Shown here: in pieces, positions 47,419 to 56,454 of the stretch
Layout: each line of letters begins with the position of its first letter
Numbering within the stretch: position 1 is the first letter of the stretch
Assembly (NCBI RefSeq): GCF_002024505.1
Contig: NZ_CP019402.1
Location: 2,418,001-2,482,000 of the forward strand
Length of the DNA stretch: 64,000 bases
Reading direction: 5' to 3'
Source: Plantibacter flavus
GTDB lineage: Bacteria > Actinomycetota > Actinomycetes > Actinomycetales > Microbacteriaceae
Made by a program: the position numbers and the translations under genes
Notes under the pieces: generated by a model
Databases searched by the model: none
The model's input: the letters and a program-made list of their open reading frames with translations, nothing else
Told to the model about the DNA's origin: nothing

Positions 47419-48698
47419 GACGCCCCTCCTGCGGTGACGACCGCGGGGGTGACCGGCGACGCCAGGGTCGGCACGGTGAGCGCCGTCCGCCAGTCGGGAC
47501 CGTCCGGCCCCGCGACGAGGTCGCCTCCGACCAGACGTGCCCGCTCGGCCAGGCCGACGAGGCCGACCCCACCGGACCCGGCGAGCACCGAAGACGTGGC
47601 CGCCGTCGGCATCAGGTTGCTGAGCGTGACGGACAGGGCGCCGGGTGGAAGCGAGACCTCGACCCGCACGGCTGCTCCCGGTGCGTGCTTCGCAGTGTTC
47701 GTCAGGCCTTCGACGAGCGTGCGGAGGCCGACGATCGACGTCTGCGCGGGGACTTCGGCGAGCGCCGCGTCCTCCGGTGCCTGGACCTCCACCTCCAGCC
47801 CGTTGGCACGCGCGACCTCGACTGCGCGGCGGACCGACTCGGCCGTGAGTCGGTCCGGAGCCTGGGTCAGGTCGTCGGCCGACTGGTCACCGCGGAGCAC
47901 GTCGATCATCGTGCGCATGTCGGCGAGCGCGTCGAGACTGCTGGTCCGGACGAGTGCGAGGCTGCGCCGCAGCGCCACCGGGTCGGTGCCGTCGCGTCGT
48001 TCCAGGGCCGCCGCCGACTGCATCGCGATCGCCGAGAGGTGACCGGCGATGACGTCGTGCAGCTCCCGGCTGAGCTCGAGCCGTTCACGGGTCACGGCGT
48101 CCTGCCGGAGCGCAGCCGCTGCCTGGGCGATCGTGTCCGCGCGCTCGCGCTGGCGTTCGGCCTCGAGGCGGGGGTACCGGACCATCCTGCCGTACCAGAT
48201 CGAACTCGCCAGGATGACCGGGACGATGATGAGCGAGCCGAGGACCACTCCGCGACCGAGCCGGGTGACGGCCTCGACGTCGTCGGTGAACCAGATCACC
48301 GCGAAGACACCGACCGACACGACGGCGAGCGCGGTGCAGGCGAACGCGGCGACGTCGATGACCCGGGACCGCGAGTAGAGCGCCGCCGCGTAGGCGAGGT
48401 CGGACACGACGATGAGCATCCCGAGGCCGCTGCCTCCGGTGGTGAGCGCCTCGGCGAGGGCGATCAGGATGCCGACGGCCAGCGTGGTCAACGGGCGTCG
48501 GCGGCGGAGCAGGTGCACCGCCAGGATGGCCGTGAGGAAGACGAGGGTCAGGAGGAGCGGCGGTTCCGACACGGTCGTCCCCCAGGGGACATGGATCCCG
48601 AGGAGGGCGAACAGGAGTCCCATGGCTGCGCACACCGAGGTGATGACCGGCTCCCGGTGTCGACCCACCCATGCGCGCGGTCCTTCGAGAGCAGCCAT
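47415..48698 (-). CDS. Sensor histidine kinase (HPK7/NarL partner type)
   Basis: This 427-residue kinase has about five membrane segments within residues 20-165. A dimerisation domain follows, with the phospho-acceptor His214 in LSRELHDVIAGHLSAI. The HATPase domain has an N-box (LTNTAKHAPGA) and a G-box (GGVGLVGLAERARLVGG). No periplasmic sensor domain is present, so the signal is probably sensed within the membrane. It is cotranscribed with the response regulator. Homologues typically control efflux or envelope genes, but none are adjacent. Confidence 0.93.
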   Translation of the reverse strand: MAALEGPRAWVGRHREPVITSVCAAMGLLFALLGIHVPWGTTVSEPPLLLTLVFLTAILAVHLLRRRRPLTTLAVGILIALAEALTTGGSGLGMLIVVSDLAYAAALYSRSRVIDVAAFACTALAVVSVGVFAVIWFTDDVEAVTRLGRGVVLGSLIIVPVILASSIWYGRMVRYPRLEAERQRERADTIAQAAAALRQDAVTRERLELSRELHDVIAGHLSAIAMQSAAALERRDGTDPVALRRSLALVRTSSLDALADMRTMIDVLRGDQSADDLTQAPDRLTAESVRRAVEVARANGLEVEVQAPEDAALAEVPAQTSIVGLRTLVEGLTNTAKHAPGAAVRVEVSLPPGALSVTLSNLMPTAATSSVLAGSGGVGLVGLAERARLVGGDLVAGPDGPDWRTALTVPTLASPVTPAVVTAGGAS

Positions 48699-48838
48699 GC
48701 CTCCATCACATCAGCTCGAGCCGCGCGGCGCGAGCGTCGGAGGGACGAACCCGCGTACGCAGTTCCGCTGACCCCGTCGCCGGAGGATCAGCAGCACGGT
48801 CGATGTGGCACGGCATCATCCCGCGACACCATCGGAAC

Positions 48839-49486
48839 ATGGACAGCTTCACTGAACTCTTCGGCACGAGCCCGCTCATCTGGGCCATCCTCGGCGCGGA
48901 GGCCGCGTTCTGGATCCTCCTCTTCGGCGGGCTCGCGGCCCGCTACCTCCTCCGGCGGCGCCGGCTCAGCGCGATCATGTTGATCGGTGTACCGGTCGTG
49001 GACCTCGTCCTCCTCGTCCTGACCGCGATCGACCTCGCGGCCGGCGAGGAGCCGAACGTCACGCATCTCCTCGCGACCATCTACCTGGGCTTCACGGTGG
49101 CGTTCGGACACACGCTCATCACGAAGGCGGACGTCTGGTTCGCACACCGGTTCGCGGGCGGTCTAGCACCGCGGCCCAAGCCGAAGTCCGGTCCCGCGTA
49201 CATCCGTGCCGCCTGGTCGGAGTGGCGTCGGGTGGTCCTCGCCGTCGTGATCGCGATCACCGGGCTCCTCGCGATGCAGGCCATGATCGGCTGGAGGGTC
49301 CCCGCGTCCTTCGCCCTCGCGAACGAGGACGTCATCTGGGGCATGATCATCAAGCTCGTCGCGATCACGGCCATCTGGTTCGTCGCAGGCCCGGTGTACG
49401 CCGCCGTCTTCCGGAGCTCCGCGCCCGCGCCTGACACCACGGAACGGGTTTCACATGCAGCCGAGTCATCTCAGGGGCGCCCCTAA
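48839..49486 (+). CDS. Four-helix membrane protein, unknown function
   Basis: This 215-residue protein has about five hydrophobic stretches: residues near 11-31, 42-60, 70-90, 123-142 and 163-185. An Arg/Lys loop RFAGGLAPRPKPKSGP separates the halves. I start at ATG 48839; an in-frame ATG at 48804 has no ribosome site. It is in the same orientation as the XRE-MurA gene, 36 bases upstream of it, with the palindrome 49492-49515 between. The two may be functionally linked, but this rests only on proximity. No family recognised. Confidence 0.72.
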   Translation: MDSFTELFGTSPLIWAILGAEAAFWILLFGGLAARYLLRRRRLSAIMLIGVPVVDLVLLVLTAIDLAAGEEPNVTHLLATIYLGFTVAFGHTLITKADVWFAHRFAGGLAPRPKPKSGPAYIRAAWSEWRRVVLAVVIAITGLLAMQAMIGWRVPASFALANEDVIWGMIIKLVAITAIWFVAGPVYAAVFRSSAPAPDTTERVSHAAESSQGRP

Positions 49487-49491
49487 CGGCG

Positions 49492-49515
49492 TTCTATCTC
49501 ATATCTGAGATAGAA
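49492..49515. promoter_or_regulatory. 24-bp perfect palindromic operator over murA-like promoter
   Basis: Ten-bp arms TTCTATCTCA (49492-49501) and TGAGATAGAA (49506-49515) are separated by four bases, TATC. The right arm overlaps a -10-like TAGAAT (49511-49516), seven bases before the ATG at 49523. So the mRNA is probably leaderless, and a protein bound here would block it. The XRE domain of the same gene is the natural candidate. Confidence 0.65.
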
Positions 49516-49522
49516 TGACGAC

Positions 49523-51082
49523 ATGGAAGACACGGCAACGTTTGAACGAACGGACCCTGCGGCACCGCTCCGGCAGGTCGGAGCACTCATCCGCGGCGCC
49601 CGACAGGGACGCAAGCTCACCCAGGCCCAGCTGGCGGAACGCGTCGGCACGAGCCAGAGCGCGATCAACCGGATCGAGCAGGGTAGTCAGAACATCAGCA
49701 TCGACCTCCTGAGCCGGATCAGCACCGCGCTCGAGAGCGAGATCGTCAGTTTCGGCGAACAGAAGAAGAACTCGCACCTCCGTGTCCAGGGCGGCCGACA
49801 GCTGCACGGGACGATCGCGGTGCGTTCGAGCAAGAACGCCTCGGTCGCGCTCCTGTGCGCCGCACTCATGAACCGCGGCCGCACCACGCTGCACGGCATC
49901 GCCCGGATCGTCGAGGTCGACCGCATCATCGACGTCCTGCGCAGCCTGGGCGTCTCGGTGGTCTGGTCGCCCGACGGCCAGGACGTCGAGATCCACGTCC
50001 CGGACGACCTCTCGCTCGAGAGCATCGACGAGGACGCCGGTCGCCGGACCCGCAGTGTGCTGATGTTCCTCGGTCCGCTGCTCGGCCGCTACGACACCTT
50101 CGCCCTCCCCTACGCCGGTGGTTGCGACCTCGGGACCCGCACCGTCGAACCGCACCTCATCGCGCTCCGGCCGTTCGGCCTGTCCATCGAGGCGACCGCC
50201 GGCTGGTACCAGGCCACCGTCGCCCCCGACGTGCCCGAGGAGCTGAGCGTCGTGCTCACCGAGCGGGGCGACACCGTGACCGAGAACGCCATCATGGCCG
50301 CCGCGGTGCGCGACGGCGTGACGATCATCCGCAACGCCAGCCCGAACTACATGGTGCAGGACCTGTGCTTCTACCTGGAGCTCCTCGGCATCACCATCGA
50401 GGGCATCGGGAGCACGACGCTCCGGATCACCGGCCGCAGCGTCATCAACGAGGATGTGGACTACTGGCCGAGTGAGGACCCGGTGGAGGCGATGAGTCTG
50501 CTCACCGCGGGGATCGTCACCGACTCGGAGATCACCGTCACTCGCGTGCCGATCGAGTTCATGGAGATCGAGCTCGCGACGCTCGGCGAGATGGGACTGC
50601 GCTACACCCGCTCCCCCGAGTACGCGGCGGCGAACGGTCGGACCCGACTCGTCGACGTCACCGTGCACCCCTCGAAGCTGCACGCCCCGATCGACAAGAT
50701 CCACCCCATGCCGTTCCCAGGGCTGAACATCGACAACCTCCCGTTCTTCGCGGTCATCGCGGCCTGCGCCGAGGGCGACACGCTCATCCACGACTGGGTG
50801 TACGAGGGCAGGGCGATCCACCTCACCGACCTGACGCGGCTCGGCGCCAACGTCCGTCTGCGCGACCCGCACCGCATCGACGTCTCCGGGCCGACGCACT
50901 GGTCCGGCGCCGAGGTGAGCTGCCCTCCCGCGCTGCGACCGGCCGTCGTCATCTTGCTCGCCATGCTCGCCGCGAAGGGTACGAGCGTGCTCCGCAACGT
51001 CGACATCATCGCTCGCGGGTACGAGCAGCTGCAGGAGCGGCTCATCACCCTGGGTGCGTCGATCGAGACCTTCCGCGACTGA
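49523..51082 (+). CDS. XRE helix-turn-helix fused to MurA-type enolpyruvyl transferase
   Basis: This 519-residue protein has an XRE/Cro HTH at about 19-73 (LTQAQLAERVGTSQSAINRIEQG) followed by a MurA-type UDP-GlcNAc 1-carboxyvinyltransferase from about 85 to the end. By alignment from memory to E. coli MurA, Lys104/Asn105 match K22/N23, Arg177 R91, Cys201 C115 in GGCDLGTRTVEPH, Arg206 R120, Asp404 D305, Arg430 R331, Arg472 R371 and Arg498 R397. All key residues seem retained, so the enzyme may be active in the first step of peptidoglycan synthesis. The lack of a Shine-Dalgarno sequence fits leaderless translation. It may be a DNA-binding enzyme that regulates its own gene. Confidence 0.9.
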   Translation: MEDTATFERTDPAAPLRQVGALIRGARQGRKLTQAQLAERVGTSQSAINRIEQGSQNISIDLLSRISTALESEIVSFGEQKKNSHLRVQGGRQLHGTIAVRSSKNASVALLCAALMNRGRTTLHGIARIVEVDRIIDVLRSLGVSVVWSPDGQDVEIHVPDDLSLESIDEDAGRRTRSVLMFLGPLLGRYDTFALPYAGGCDLGTRTVEPHLIALRPFGLSIEATAGWYQATVAPDVPEELSVVLTERGDTVTENAIMAAAVRDGVTIIRNASPNYMVQDLCFYLELLGITIEGIGSTTLRITGRSVINEDVDYWPSEDPVEAMSLLTAGIVTDSEITVTRVPIEFMEIELATLGEMGLRYTRSPEYAAANGRTRLVDVTVHPSKLHAPIDKIHPMPFPGLNIDNLPFFAVIAACAEGDTLIHDWVYEGRAIHLTDLTRLGANVRLRDPHRIDVSGPTHWSGAEVSCPPALRPAVVILLAMLAAKGTSVLRNVDIIARGYEQLQERLITLGASIETFRD

Positions 51083-51102
51083 GTCCGTCCCGCCAGACGG
51101 AC

Positions 51103-51135
51103 GCGGCCCCGCAGATCGTCGATCCGCGGGGCCGC
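51103..51135. terminator. Bidirectional terminator between XRE-MurA and pheT
   Basis: Ten-bp GC arms GCGGCCCCGC (51103-51112) and GCGGGGCCGC (51126-51135) enclose an inner GATC-GTC-GATC stem. It lies between convergent stops at 51082 and 51156. Confidence 0.75.
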
Positions 51136-51155
51136 TGTCGTCCGGTACGACCGGC

Positions 51156-53669
51156 TCAGTCCCGGATGCTCGCGCCGAAACGCTCGGCCGCCACTGCCGC
51201 GCCGGCGAGCTTCGCGTCGCTCGCCTCCGCCGCGGTGAGCGTGCGGTCCGGAGCCCGGAACCGCAGGGCGAAGGTCAGGCTCTTGCCGCCCTCGGGGACA
51301 CCCGAGCCGCGGTAGTCGTCGACAAGGCGGATGTGCTCGAGCAGCGGACCGGCGCCGACGCGGACGGCGTCGAGGACCTCACCCGCTGCCACCGTCGCGG
51401 GGACGAGCAGCGAGAGGTCCTGCGTCGCCGCAGGCAGGGTGCCGATGCCGACGGCCTCGGGCAGTGCGTCGCCGAGCGCGATGATGCGATCCAGGTCGAG
51501 TTCCGCGACCGCCACGACGCGCGGCAGGTTCGCCTCCTCGGCGACGGCCGGGTGCACCTCCCCCGCATACCCCACCAGGACGTCGCCGACGTGCAAGGCC
51601 GCGGTCCGTCCGGGGTGCAGTGCCTGGTGGCTGCCCTGCGAGACGGTGATGTCGACGCCGGTCGCCACCGCGACGGCCTGGACGGCCTCGAGCGCGTCGG
51701 CCATACCGGCCGCGACCGCGGGCTGGCCCGGCTGCTTCGGGACGGCGTTGCCGACCGCGAGGAAGCCGAGATGACGCGGTTGAGCCGGGACGCCCGCCTC
51801 GAGCTCCTCGAGCTGGGCCTCGCTCGGACGGACCGCCGCCTGCGGGAGTTCGGCCTGGCCGAACGCACCGTGACGGGACGGACGGAACACCGCGCCGACC
51901 TCGAAGATCGAGAGGTCGGTCAGACCACGCGAGACGTTCCGGTGGGCCACAGCGAGGAGACCGGGCAGGATCGACGCGCGGAGGAAGGGTGCCTTCGCGT
52001 CGAGCGGGTTCGCGAGCTTCACGGCCGGGAACTCACCTGGTTGCGGTGCCCCGAACCGCGCGTTCTCCTCGGCGGAGACGAACGGGTAGGCCAACACCTC
52101 GGTGGCGCCGCCGTAGGCGAGCGCATCGGAGACCCCGCGGCGCAGCCGCTGCGAACGCGAGAGCCCGCGTCCCGGAGGCGCGACGGGGAGCACCGACGGG
52201 ATGCGGTCGTAGCCGAGGATCCGCGCCACCTCCTCGGCGAGGTCCTCCTTGCCGGTGATGTCGTGGCGCCAGCTCGGCGGCGTCACGAGCAGGCCGCCAT
52301 CGGTCGCCTCGACGGCCGCGCCGATCTCGGCGAGCGCGGATCGTGTCTCGTCCGCTCCGAACGTGACGCCGATGAGGCCGTTGATGTAGTCGTCGGGGAG
52401 CAGGATCGGCTCGCGATCCGGCGCCGTGGTGACGGTGGAGCCGAGGTCGTCCGTCCGGCCACCGGCCAGGTCGACGAGCAACTGCGCGACGCGACCGGCG
52501 GCCGCGACGGCGATCTGTGGATCGACACCGCGCTCGAACCGCTTGGACGCCTCGCTCGGCAGCTTGTGGCGACGTGCGCTCCGCGCGATGGACACCTGGT
52601 CGAAGTTCGCGGCCTCGATGAGGACGTTGCGCGTGGCATCGGTGATCTCGGTGTCGAGGCCACCCATCACGCCGGCGAGCCCGATCGGGCCCGAGTCGTC
52701 GGTGATCAGCAGGTCCTCGTCGTGGAGCTTCCGCTCCTGGCCGTCGAGCGTGACGAAGGTCTCGCCGGACCGCGCGCGCCGCACGACGATGCCGCCCGTG
52801 AGCTTGTCGAGGTCGTACCCGTGGATCGGCTGCCCGAGCTCGAGCATGACGTAGTTCGTGATGTCCACGACGAGCGACAGCGAGCGGATACCCGCGAGCT
52901 TCAACCGGGCCACCATCCACGGCGGGGTGGGCTTCGTCGGGTCGACGTCACGCACGACGCGGGTGACGAAGACGCTCGACCCGGCGCGACCGCGGATCGG
53001 CGCTGCATCCTCGATCGTGACGGGGAAGCCGTCGAGTGGTCCGGTGAACGCCTCGGGGACGCTCCCGGCCGGGTCGCGGAAGACCGCACCGGTCGCGTGG
53101 GAGTACTCGCGTGCGACCCCTCGGATCGAGAACGCGTAGCCGCGATCGGGCGTCACGTTGAGCTCGACTGCAGCGTCGTCCAGACCGAGCAGGCTGATCG
53201 CGTCGGTGCCGACAGGCGCCTCGACCCCGATCGTCGAGAGGCGCAGGATCCCGTCGTGGTCCTCACCGAGACCGAGTTCGCGAGCCGAGGCGATCATGCC
53301 GTCGGACACGTGGCCGTAGGTCTTGCGAGCGGCGATCGGGAACGGACCGGGCAGCACGGCGCCGGGCAGCGTGACGACCACCTGGTCGCCGACGAAGAAG
53401 TTGCCGGCGCCGCAGACGATGCCGCGCACGGCCCCCTCGGCGTCACCCTCGGCGACGCGGACCTGGCACCAGCGGATGGTCTTGCCGTTGGACTGCGGCT
53501 CCTCGACGAACTCGAGGACCTCGCCGACCACGATGGGACCCGTCAGCTCGAAGCGGTGGACGTCCTCCTCCTCGAGTCCGACGCGCACGAGCGCAGCGTG
53601 GACGTCTTCAGGGGTGGTCCCCGGGGCGAGTTCGACGAACTCCCCGAGCCAGCTCAATGGAACACGCAC
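51156..53669 (-). CDS. pheT: Phenylalanyl-tRNA synthetase beta subunit
   Basis: This 837-residue subunit starts RVPLSWLGEFVEL. It has a tRNA-binding EMAP domain (about 40-150, with VVGEVLEF and ARELGLGEDHDGIL), B3/B4 editing region (DITNYVMLELGQPIHGYDLDKL), B5 domain, a catalytic-like core and a C-terminal ferredoxin-fold anticodon domain (DLSLLVPATVAAGEVLDAV). Together with PheS it charges tRNA-Phe. GTG 53669 lies three bases past the pheS stop. The frame open to 54746 overlaps pheS and is not used. Confidence 0.97.
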   Translation of the reverse strand: MRVPLSWLGEFVELAPGTTPEDVHAALVRVGLEEEDVHRFELTGPIVVGEVLEFVEEPQSNGKTIRWCQVRVAEGDAEGAVRGIVCGAGNFFVGDQVVVTLPGAVLPGPFPIAARKTYGHVSDGMIASARELGLGEDHDGILRLSTIGVEAPVGTDAISLLGLDDAAVELNVTPDRGYAFSIRGVAREYSHATGAVFRDPAGSVPEAFTGPLDGFPVTIEDAAPIRGRAGSSVFVTRVVRDVDPTKPTPPWMVARLKLAGIRSLSLVVDITNYVMLELGQPIHGYDLDKLTGGIVVRRARSGETFVTLDGQERKLHDEDLLITDDSGPIGLAGVMGGLDTEITDATRNVLIEAANFDQVSIARSARRHKLPSEASKRFERGVDPQIAVAAAGRVAQLLVDLAGGRTDDLGSTVTTAPDREPILLPDDYINGLIGVTFGADETRSALAEIGAAVEATDGGLLVTPPSWRHDITGKEDLAEEVARILGYDRIPSVLPVAPPGRGLSRSQRLRRGVSDALAYGGATEVLAYPFVSAEENARFGAPQPGEFPAVKLANPLDAKAPFLRASILPGLLAVAHRNVSRGLTDLSIFEVGAVFRPSRHGAFGQAELPQAAVRPSEAQLEELEAGVPAQPRHLGFLAVGNAVPKQPGQPAVAAGMADALEAVQAVAVATGVDITVSQGSHQALHPGRTAALHVGDVLVGYAGEVHPAVAEEANLPRVVAVAELDLDRIIALGDALPEAVGIGTLPAATQDLSLLVPATVAAGEVLDAVRVGAGPLLEHIRLVDDYRGSGVPEGGKSLTFALRFRAPDRTLTAAEASDAKLAGAAVAAERFGASIRD

Positions 53670-53671
53670 GA

Positions 53672-54712
53672 CTACACCACCATCCCGAACTGCTGGGAGA
53701 AGCGGACGTCGCCCTCCACCATCTCTCGCATGTCCTGCACGCCGTCGCGCAGCATCAGGCCGCGCTCGACACCCATTCCGAAGGCGAAGCCCGAGTAGAC
53801 CTCGGGGTCGATACCGGCGGACCGGAGCACGTTCGGGTTGATCATGCCGCACCCACCCCACTCGATCCAACGCGGTCCGTCCTTGAAGGTCGGGTGCCAG
53901 AAGTCGAGCTCGGCGCTCGGCTCGGTGAAGGGGAAGTAGCTGGGACGCAGGCGGACCTTCGCGTCGTCGCCGAAGACGCTCTTCACGAAGTGGTCGAGCG
54001 TTCCGCGCAGGTGCGCCATCGTCAGGCCCTTGTCGACGGCGAGACCCTCGAACTGCATGAAGACGGGCGTGTGCGTCGCGTCGAGCTCGTCGGTGCGGTA
54101 CACGCGCCCGGGGGCGAGCACGTACACGGGGAGCTCGCGCTCGAGCAGCGAGCGCACCTGGACCGGCGAGGTGTGCGTCCGCAGGACGAGGTGCGACTCC
54201 AACGGCTCCACGAAGAAGGTGTCCTGCATCGCACGGGCCGGGTGGTCGGCGTCGAAGTTCAGGGCGTCGAAGTTGAACCACTCGCTCTCGACCTCGGGGC
54301 CCTCGGCGATCTCCCACCCCATGCCGACGAAGATGTCGGACACGCGGTCCTGGAGCAGCGTGAGCGGGTGCCGGGCACCGGGCACGCGACGCTGCGGAAC
54401 GGCGGTGACGTCGATCGCCTCGGCGGCGAGGCGTGCCTCCGTCTCGGCGGCGACGATCTCGCCCTCGCGCTCGCTCAACGCCTTCGAGACGCGCCCGCGA
54501 GCCTGACCGACCAGCTTGCCGAGCGCGGCCTTCTGGTCGTTCGGCACGCTGCGGAGCGATCCGTTGAAGGCGGCGAGCGGTGACGCTTCGCCGGCGTGGG
54601 CTGATCGGACCGCTTTCAGGGCGGCCGAGTCGGTGGCTGCGGCGATCGCTTCGAGAGCGGCGTCGACCGCGGCGTTCACCGCTGGTTCGGAGATTGGGGA
54701 TGCGTCGGACAC
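53672..54712 (-). CDS. pheS: Phenylalanyl-tRNA synthetase alpha subunit
   Basis: This 346-residue catalytic subunit has an N-terminal coiled coil (LREEGEIVAAETEARL-like region at about 70-110). Class II motif 2 is seen around GRVYRTDELDATHTPVFMQFEGL and motif 3 in GFAFGMGVERGLML. GTG 54712 has no ribosome site, but a -10-like TAGACT lies eight bases upstream, which suggests a leaderless message. No T-box or leader peptide attenuator is seen in the 91-base upstream gap. Confidence 0.96.
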   Translation of the reverse strand: MSDASPISEPAVNAAVDAALEAIAAATDSAALKAVRSAHAGEASPLAAFNGSLRSVPNDQKAALGKLVGQARGRVSKALSEREGEIVAAETEARLAAEAIDVTAVPQRRVPGARHPLTLLQDRVSDIFVGMGWEIAEGPEVESEWFNFDALNFDADHPARAMQDTFFVEPLESHLVLRTHTSPVQVRSLLERELPVYVLAPGRVYRTDELDATHTPVFMQFEGLAVDKGLTMAHLRGTLDHFVKSVFGDDAKVRLRPSYFPFTEPSAELDFWHPTFKDGPRWIEWGGCGMINPNVLRSAGIDPEVYSGFAFGMGVERGLMLRDGVQDMREMVEGDVRFSQQFGMVV

Positions 54713-54803
54713 GAGAGCCAAGTCTACCCAGGCGGTCGGCCCGCATGGGCGACCGTCCTCGCCCCGACGGCGAGCCGGTCGACCGGTCACCGTCGGGACG
54801 ACG

Positions 54804-55703
54804 TCAGATGCTCGCGCCGGACGACTGGTTCCCCGCCTGGATGCCGAGGATCTTCGTCGTCGTGTCCTCGGTCACGGCCTGCTCCTTCGGCGTCCGCGGC
54901 GACCGTCGGGTGCGCACCTCGACGATCTTCGCGACGCCCGAGAGGATCAGGCAGAGCACGATGTAGATCGAACCCATCACGATGATCGAGGGGATGATCG
55001 GGCTGCCGTAGAGCGCCTGCGATCCGAACTGCTTCGCGAGGTAGAGGAGCTCCTGATAGGTGATCAGGAAGCCGAGCGCCGTGTCCTTGAGCGCGACGAC
55101 GAGCTGGGCGATGATCACCGGCAGCATCGCGCGGATCGCCTGCGGGAACAGGATGAGGCGCAGGACCGCGGACTTGCGCAGGCCGATGGCGTAGGCGGCC
55201 TCGCCCTGTCCCTTCGGCAGCGACTCGATGCCCGCTCGGAAGATCTCGGAGAACACCGCGCCGTTGTACAGCGTCAGCGCGATGGCGACGGCGACGAACG
55301 GCGTCACGAAGGTGAAGCCGAGGGGCGGCAGCCCGTAGTACATGAGCATCATCAGGATGAGGACCGGGACCGCCCGGAAGAACTCGATGAAGATCGTGAA
55401 GGGGACGTTGATGACCTTGTGGTCGGACAGCCGGCCGATCGCCAGCACCAGTCCGAGGACGACGCTGCAGACGGCGGCGACCGCGAATGCGGACAGGGTC
55501 GCGCCCGTCGCCTGGAGGATCTGCTCCCAGACGCGCGGGAAGGTGAAGAGCTTCCACTTCGAGGCGGTGAACTGTCCGGTTTCGATGAAGCGGAAGACGA
55601 CGAAGGCGAGGATGCCGGCGACGACGAGCACCGTCGCCGCACCGATCCAGCGATAGCGGACGATGGCCTTCGGGCCGGGGGTGTCGAACAGGACGGAGCT
55701 CAT
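54804..55703 (-). CDS. gluD: Glutamate-type ABC transporter permease
   Basis: This 299-residue His/Glu/Gln/Arg-type permease has about six membrane helices (residues 30-275). EAAYAIGLRKSAVLRLILFPQAIRAMLPVI is the EAA loop contacting the ATPase. A C-terminal cytosolic tail of about 35 residues (RTPKEQAVTEDTTTKIL) is longer than usual, as in GluD of corynebacteria. ATG 55703 overlaps the gluC stop by four bases. Named by order and similarity to Corynebacterium gluABCD. Confidence 0.9.
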   Translation of the reverse strand: MSSVLFDTPGPKAIVRYRWIGAATVLVVAGILAFVVFRFIETGQFTASKWKLFTFPRVWEQILQATGATLSAFAVAAVCSVVLGLVLAIGRLSDHKVINVPFTIFIEFFRAVPVLILMMLMYYGLPPLGFTFVTPFVAVAIALTLYNGAVFSEIFRAGIESLPKGQGEAAYAIGLRKSAVLRLILFPQAIRAMLPVIIAQLVVALKDTALGFLITYQELLYLAKQFGSQALYGSPIIPSIIVMGSIYIVLCLILSGVAKIVEVRTRRSPRTPKEQAVTEDTTTKILGIQAGNQSSGASI

Positions 55704-56347
55704 CGCGCGATCCTCCACTTCTTCTCGAAGGCCCGTTGGGCGAGGGACAGGAGCGACACGAGGGCCACGAAGATGAGGGCAACCCACAGCAGCCCGATGA
55801 GGAGCGGCTCACCGCGCTCGGACAGGTTCGCGCGGATCGCGCCCGCTTCGGCGACGGAGAAGCCGGCGGCGACCGTCGTGTTCTTGAGCAGGGCGATCAG
55901 CACGCTGAACAGCGGTGGCAGGACGGCACGGAACGCCTGCGGCAGGATGACGAGCGTCATGGTCTGTCCGAACGGCAGCCCGATCGCGCGTGCGGCCTCG
56001 GCCTGCCCGATCGGCACCGTGTTGACGCCGGACCGCAGGACCTCCGCGACGTAGGTCGCGGTGTAGAGGCTCAGCCCGATGATCGCGAGCGTCGTATAGC
56101 TCACTTCGGGGAGCCCGAGCTTCGGGTAGCCGAACGCGAAGAAGAAGAGGATGAGGGTCAGCGGGGTGTTGCGCACCGTGTTGACGTACACGGTGCCGAA
56201 GAGGCGCATCGCCGGGACCGGCGAGACCCGCATGGCACCGACGATGGTGCCGAGCACGAGCGCGAAGAACCCCGACACCACGAAGAGCAGCAGGGTGTTG
56301 CGGAAGCCCGTGACGAAGAGGTCGAGGTTGTCGAGCAGGACGTTCAT
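55700..56347 (-). CDS. gluC: Glutamate-type ABC transporter permease
   Basis: This 215-residue permease has about five membrane helices and the EAA loop EAARAIGLPFGQTMTLVILPQAF. It pairs with GluD to form the channel. I use ATG 56347; a GTG at 56356 is nearly inside AAAGG. It is 107 bases after gluB, with a stable hairpin between. Confidence 0.9.
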   Translation of the reverse strand: MNVLLDNLDLFVTGFRNTLLLFVVSGFFALVLGTIVGAMRVSPVPAMRLFGTVYVNTVRNTPLTLILFFFAFGYPKLGLPEVSYTTLAIIGLSLYTATYVAEVLRSGVNTVPIGQAEAARAIGLPFGQTMTLVILPQAFRAVLPPLFSVLIALLKNTTVAAGFSVAEAGAIRANLSERGEPLLIGLLWVALIFVALVSLLSLAQRAFEKKWRIAR

Positions 56348-56421
56348 GTCGCGCACGCCTTTCGGGAGGGGGACGCCCGTGGCGGGCGCCTGGGCGGAGT
56401 CGACGGGACAGCTCCCCCGGA

Positions 56422-56441
56422 CGGCCGCTGGTCGGCGGCCG
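56422..56441 (-). other. Intercistronic stem-loop between gluB and gluC
   Basis: Arms CGGCCGC and GCGGCCG enclose a six-base loop. They can be extended by an outer CCCCGG/CCGGGG stem (about 56415-56448). Such hairpins after binding-protein genes protect the upstream mRNA and lower permease expression. Confidence 0.55.
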
Positions 56442-56454
56442 CCCGGGGCGCTGC

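Noticed and set aside
51054..53798. 914-codon plus-strand open frame
   Set aside because: Antisense to pheT; low-complexity Asp/Arg/Val translation typical of mirror frames.
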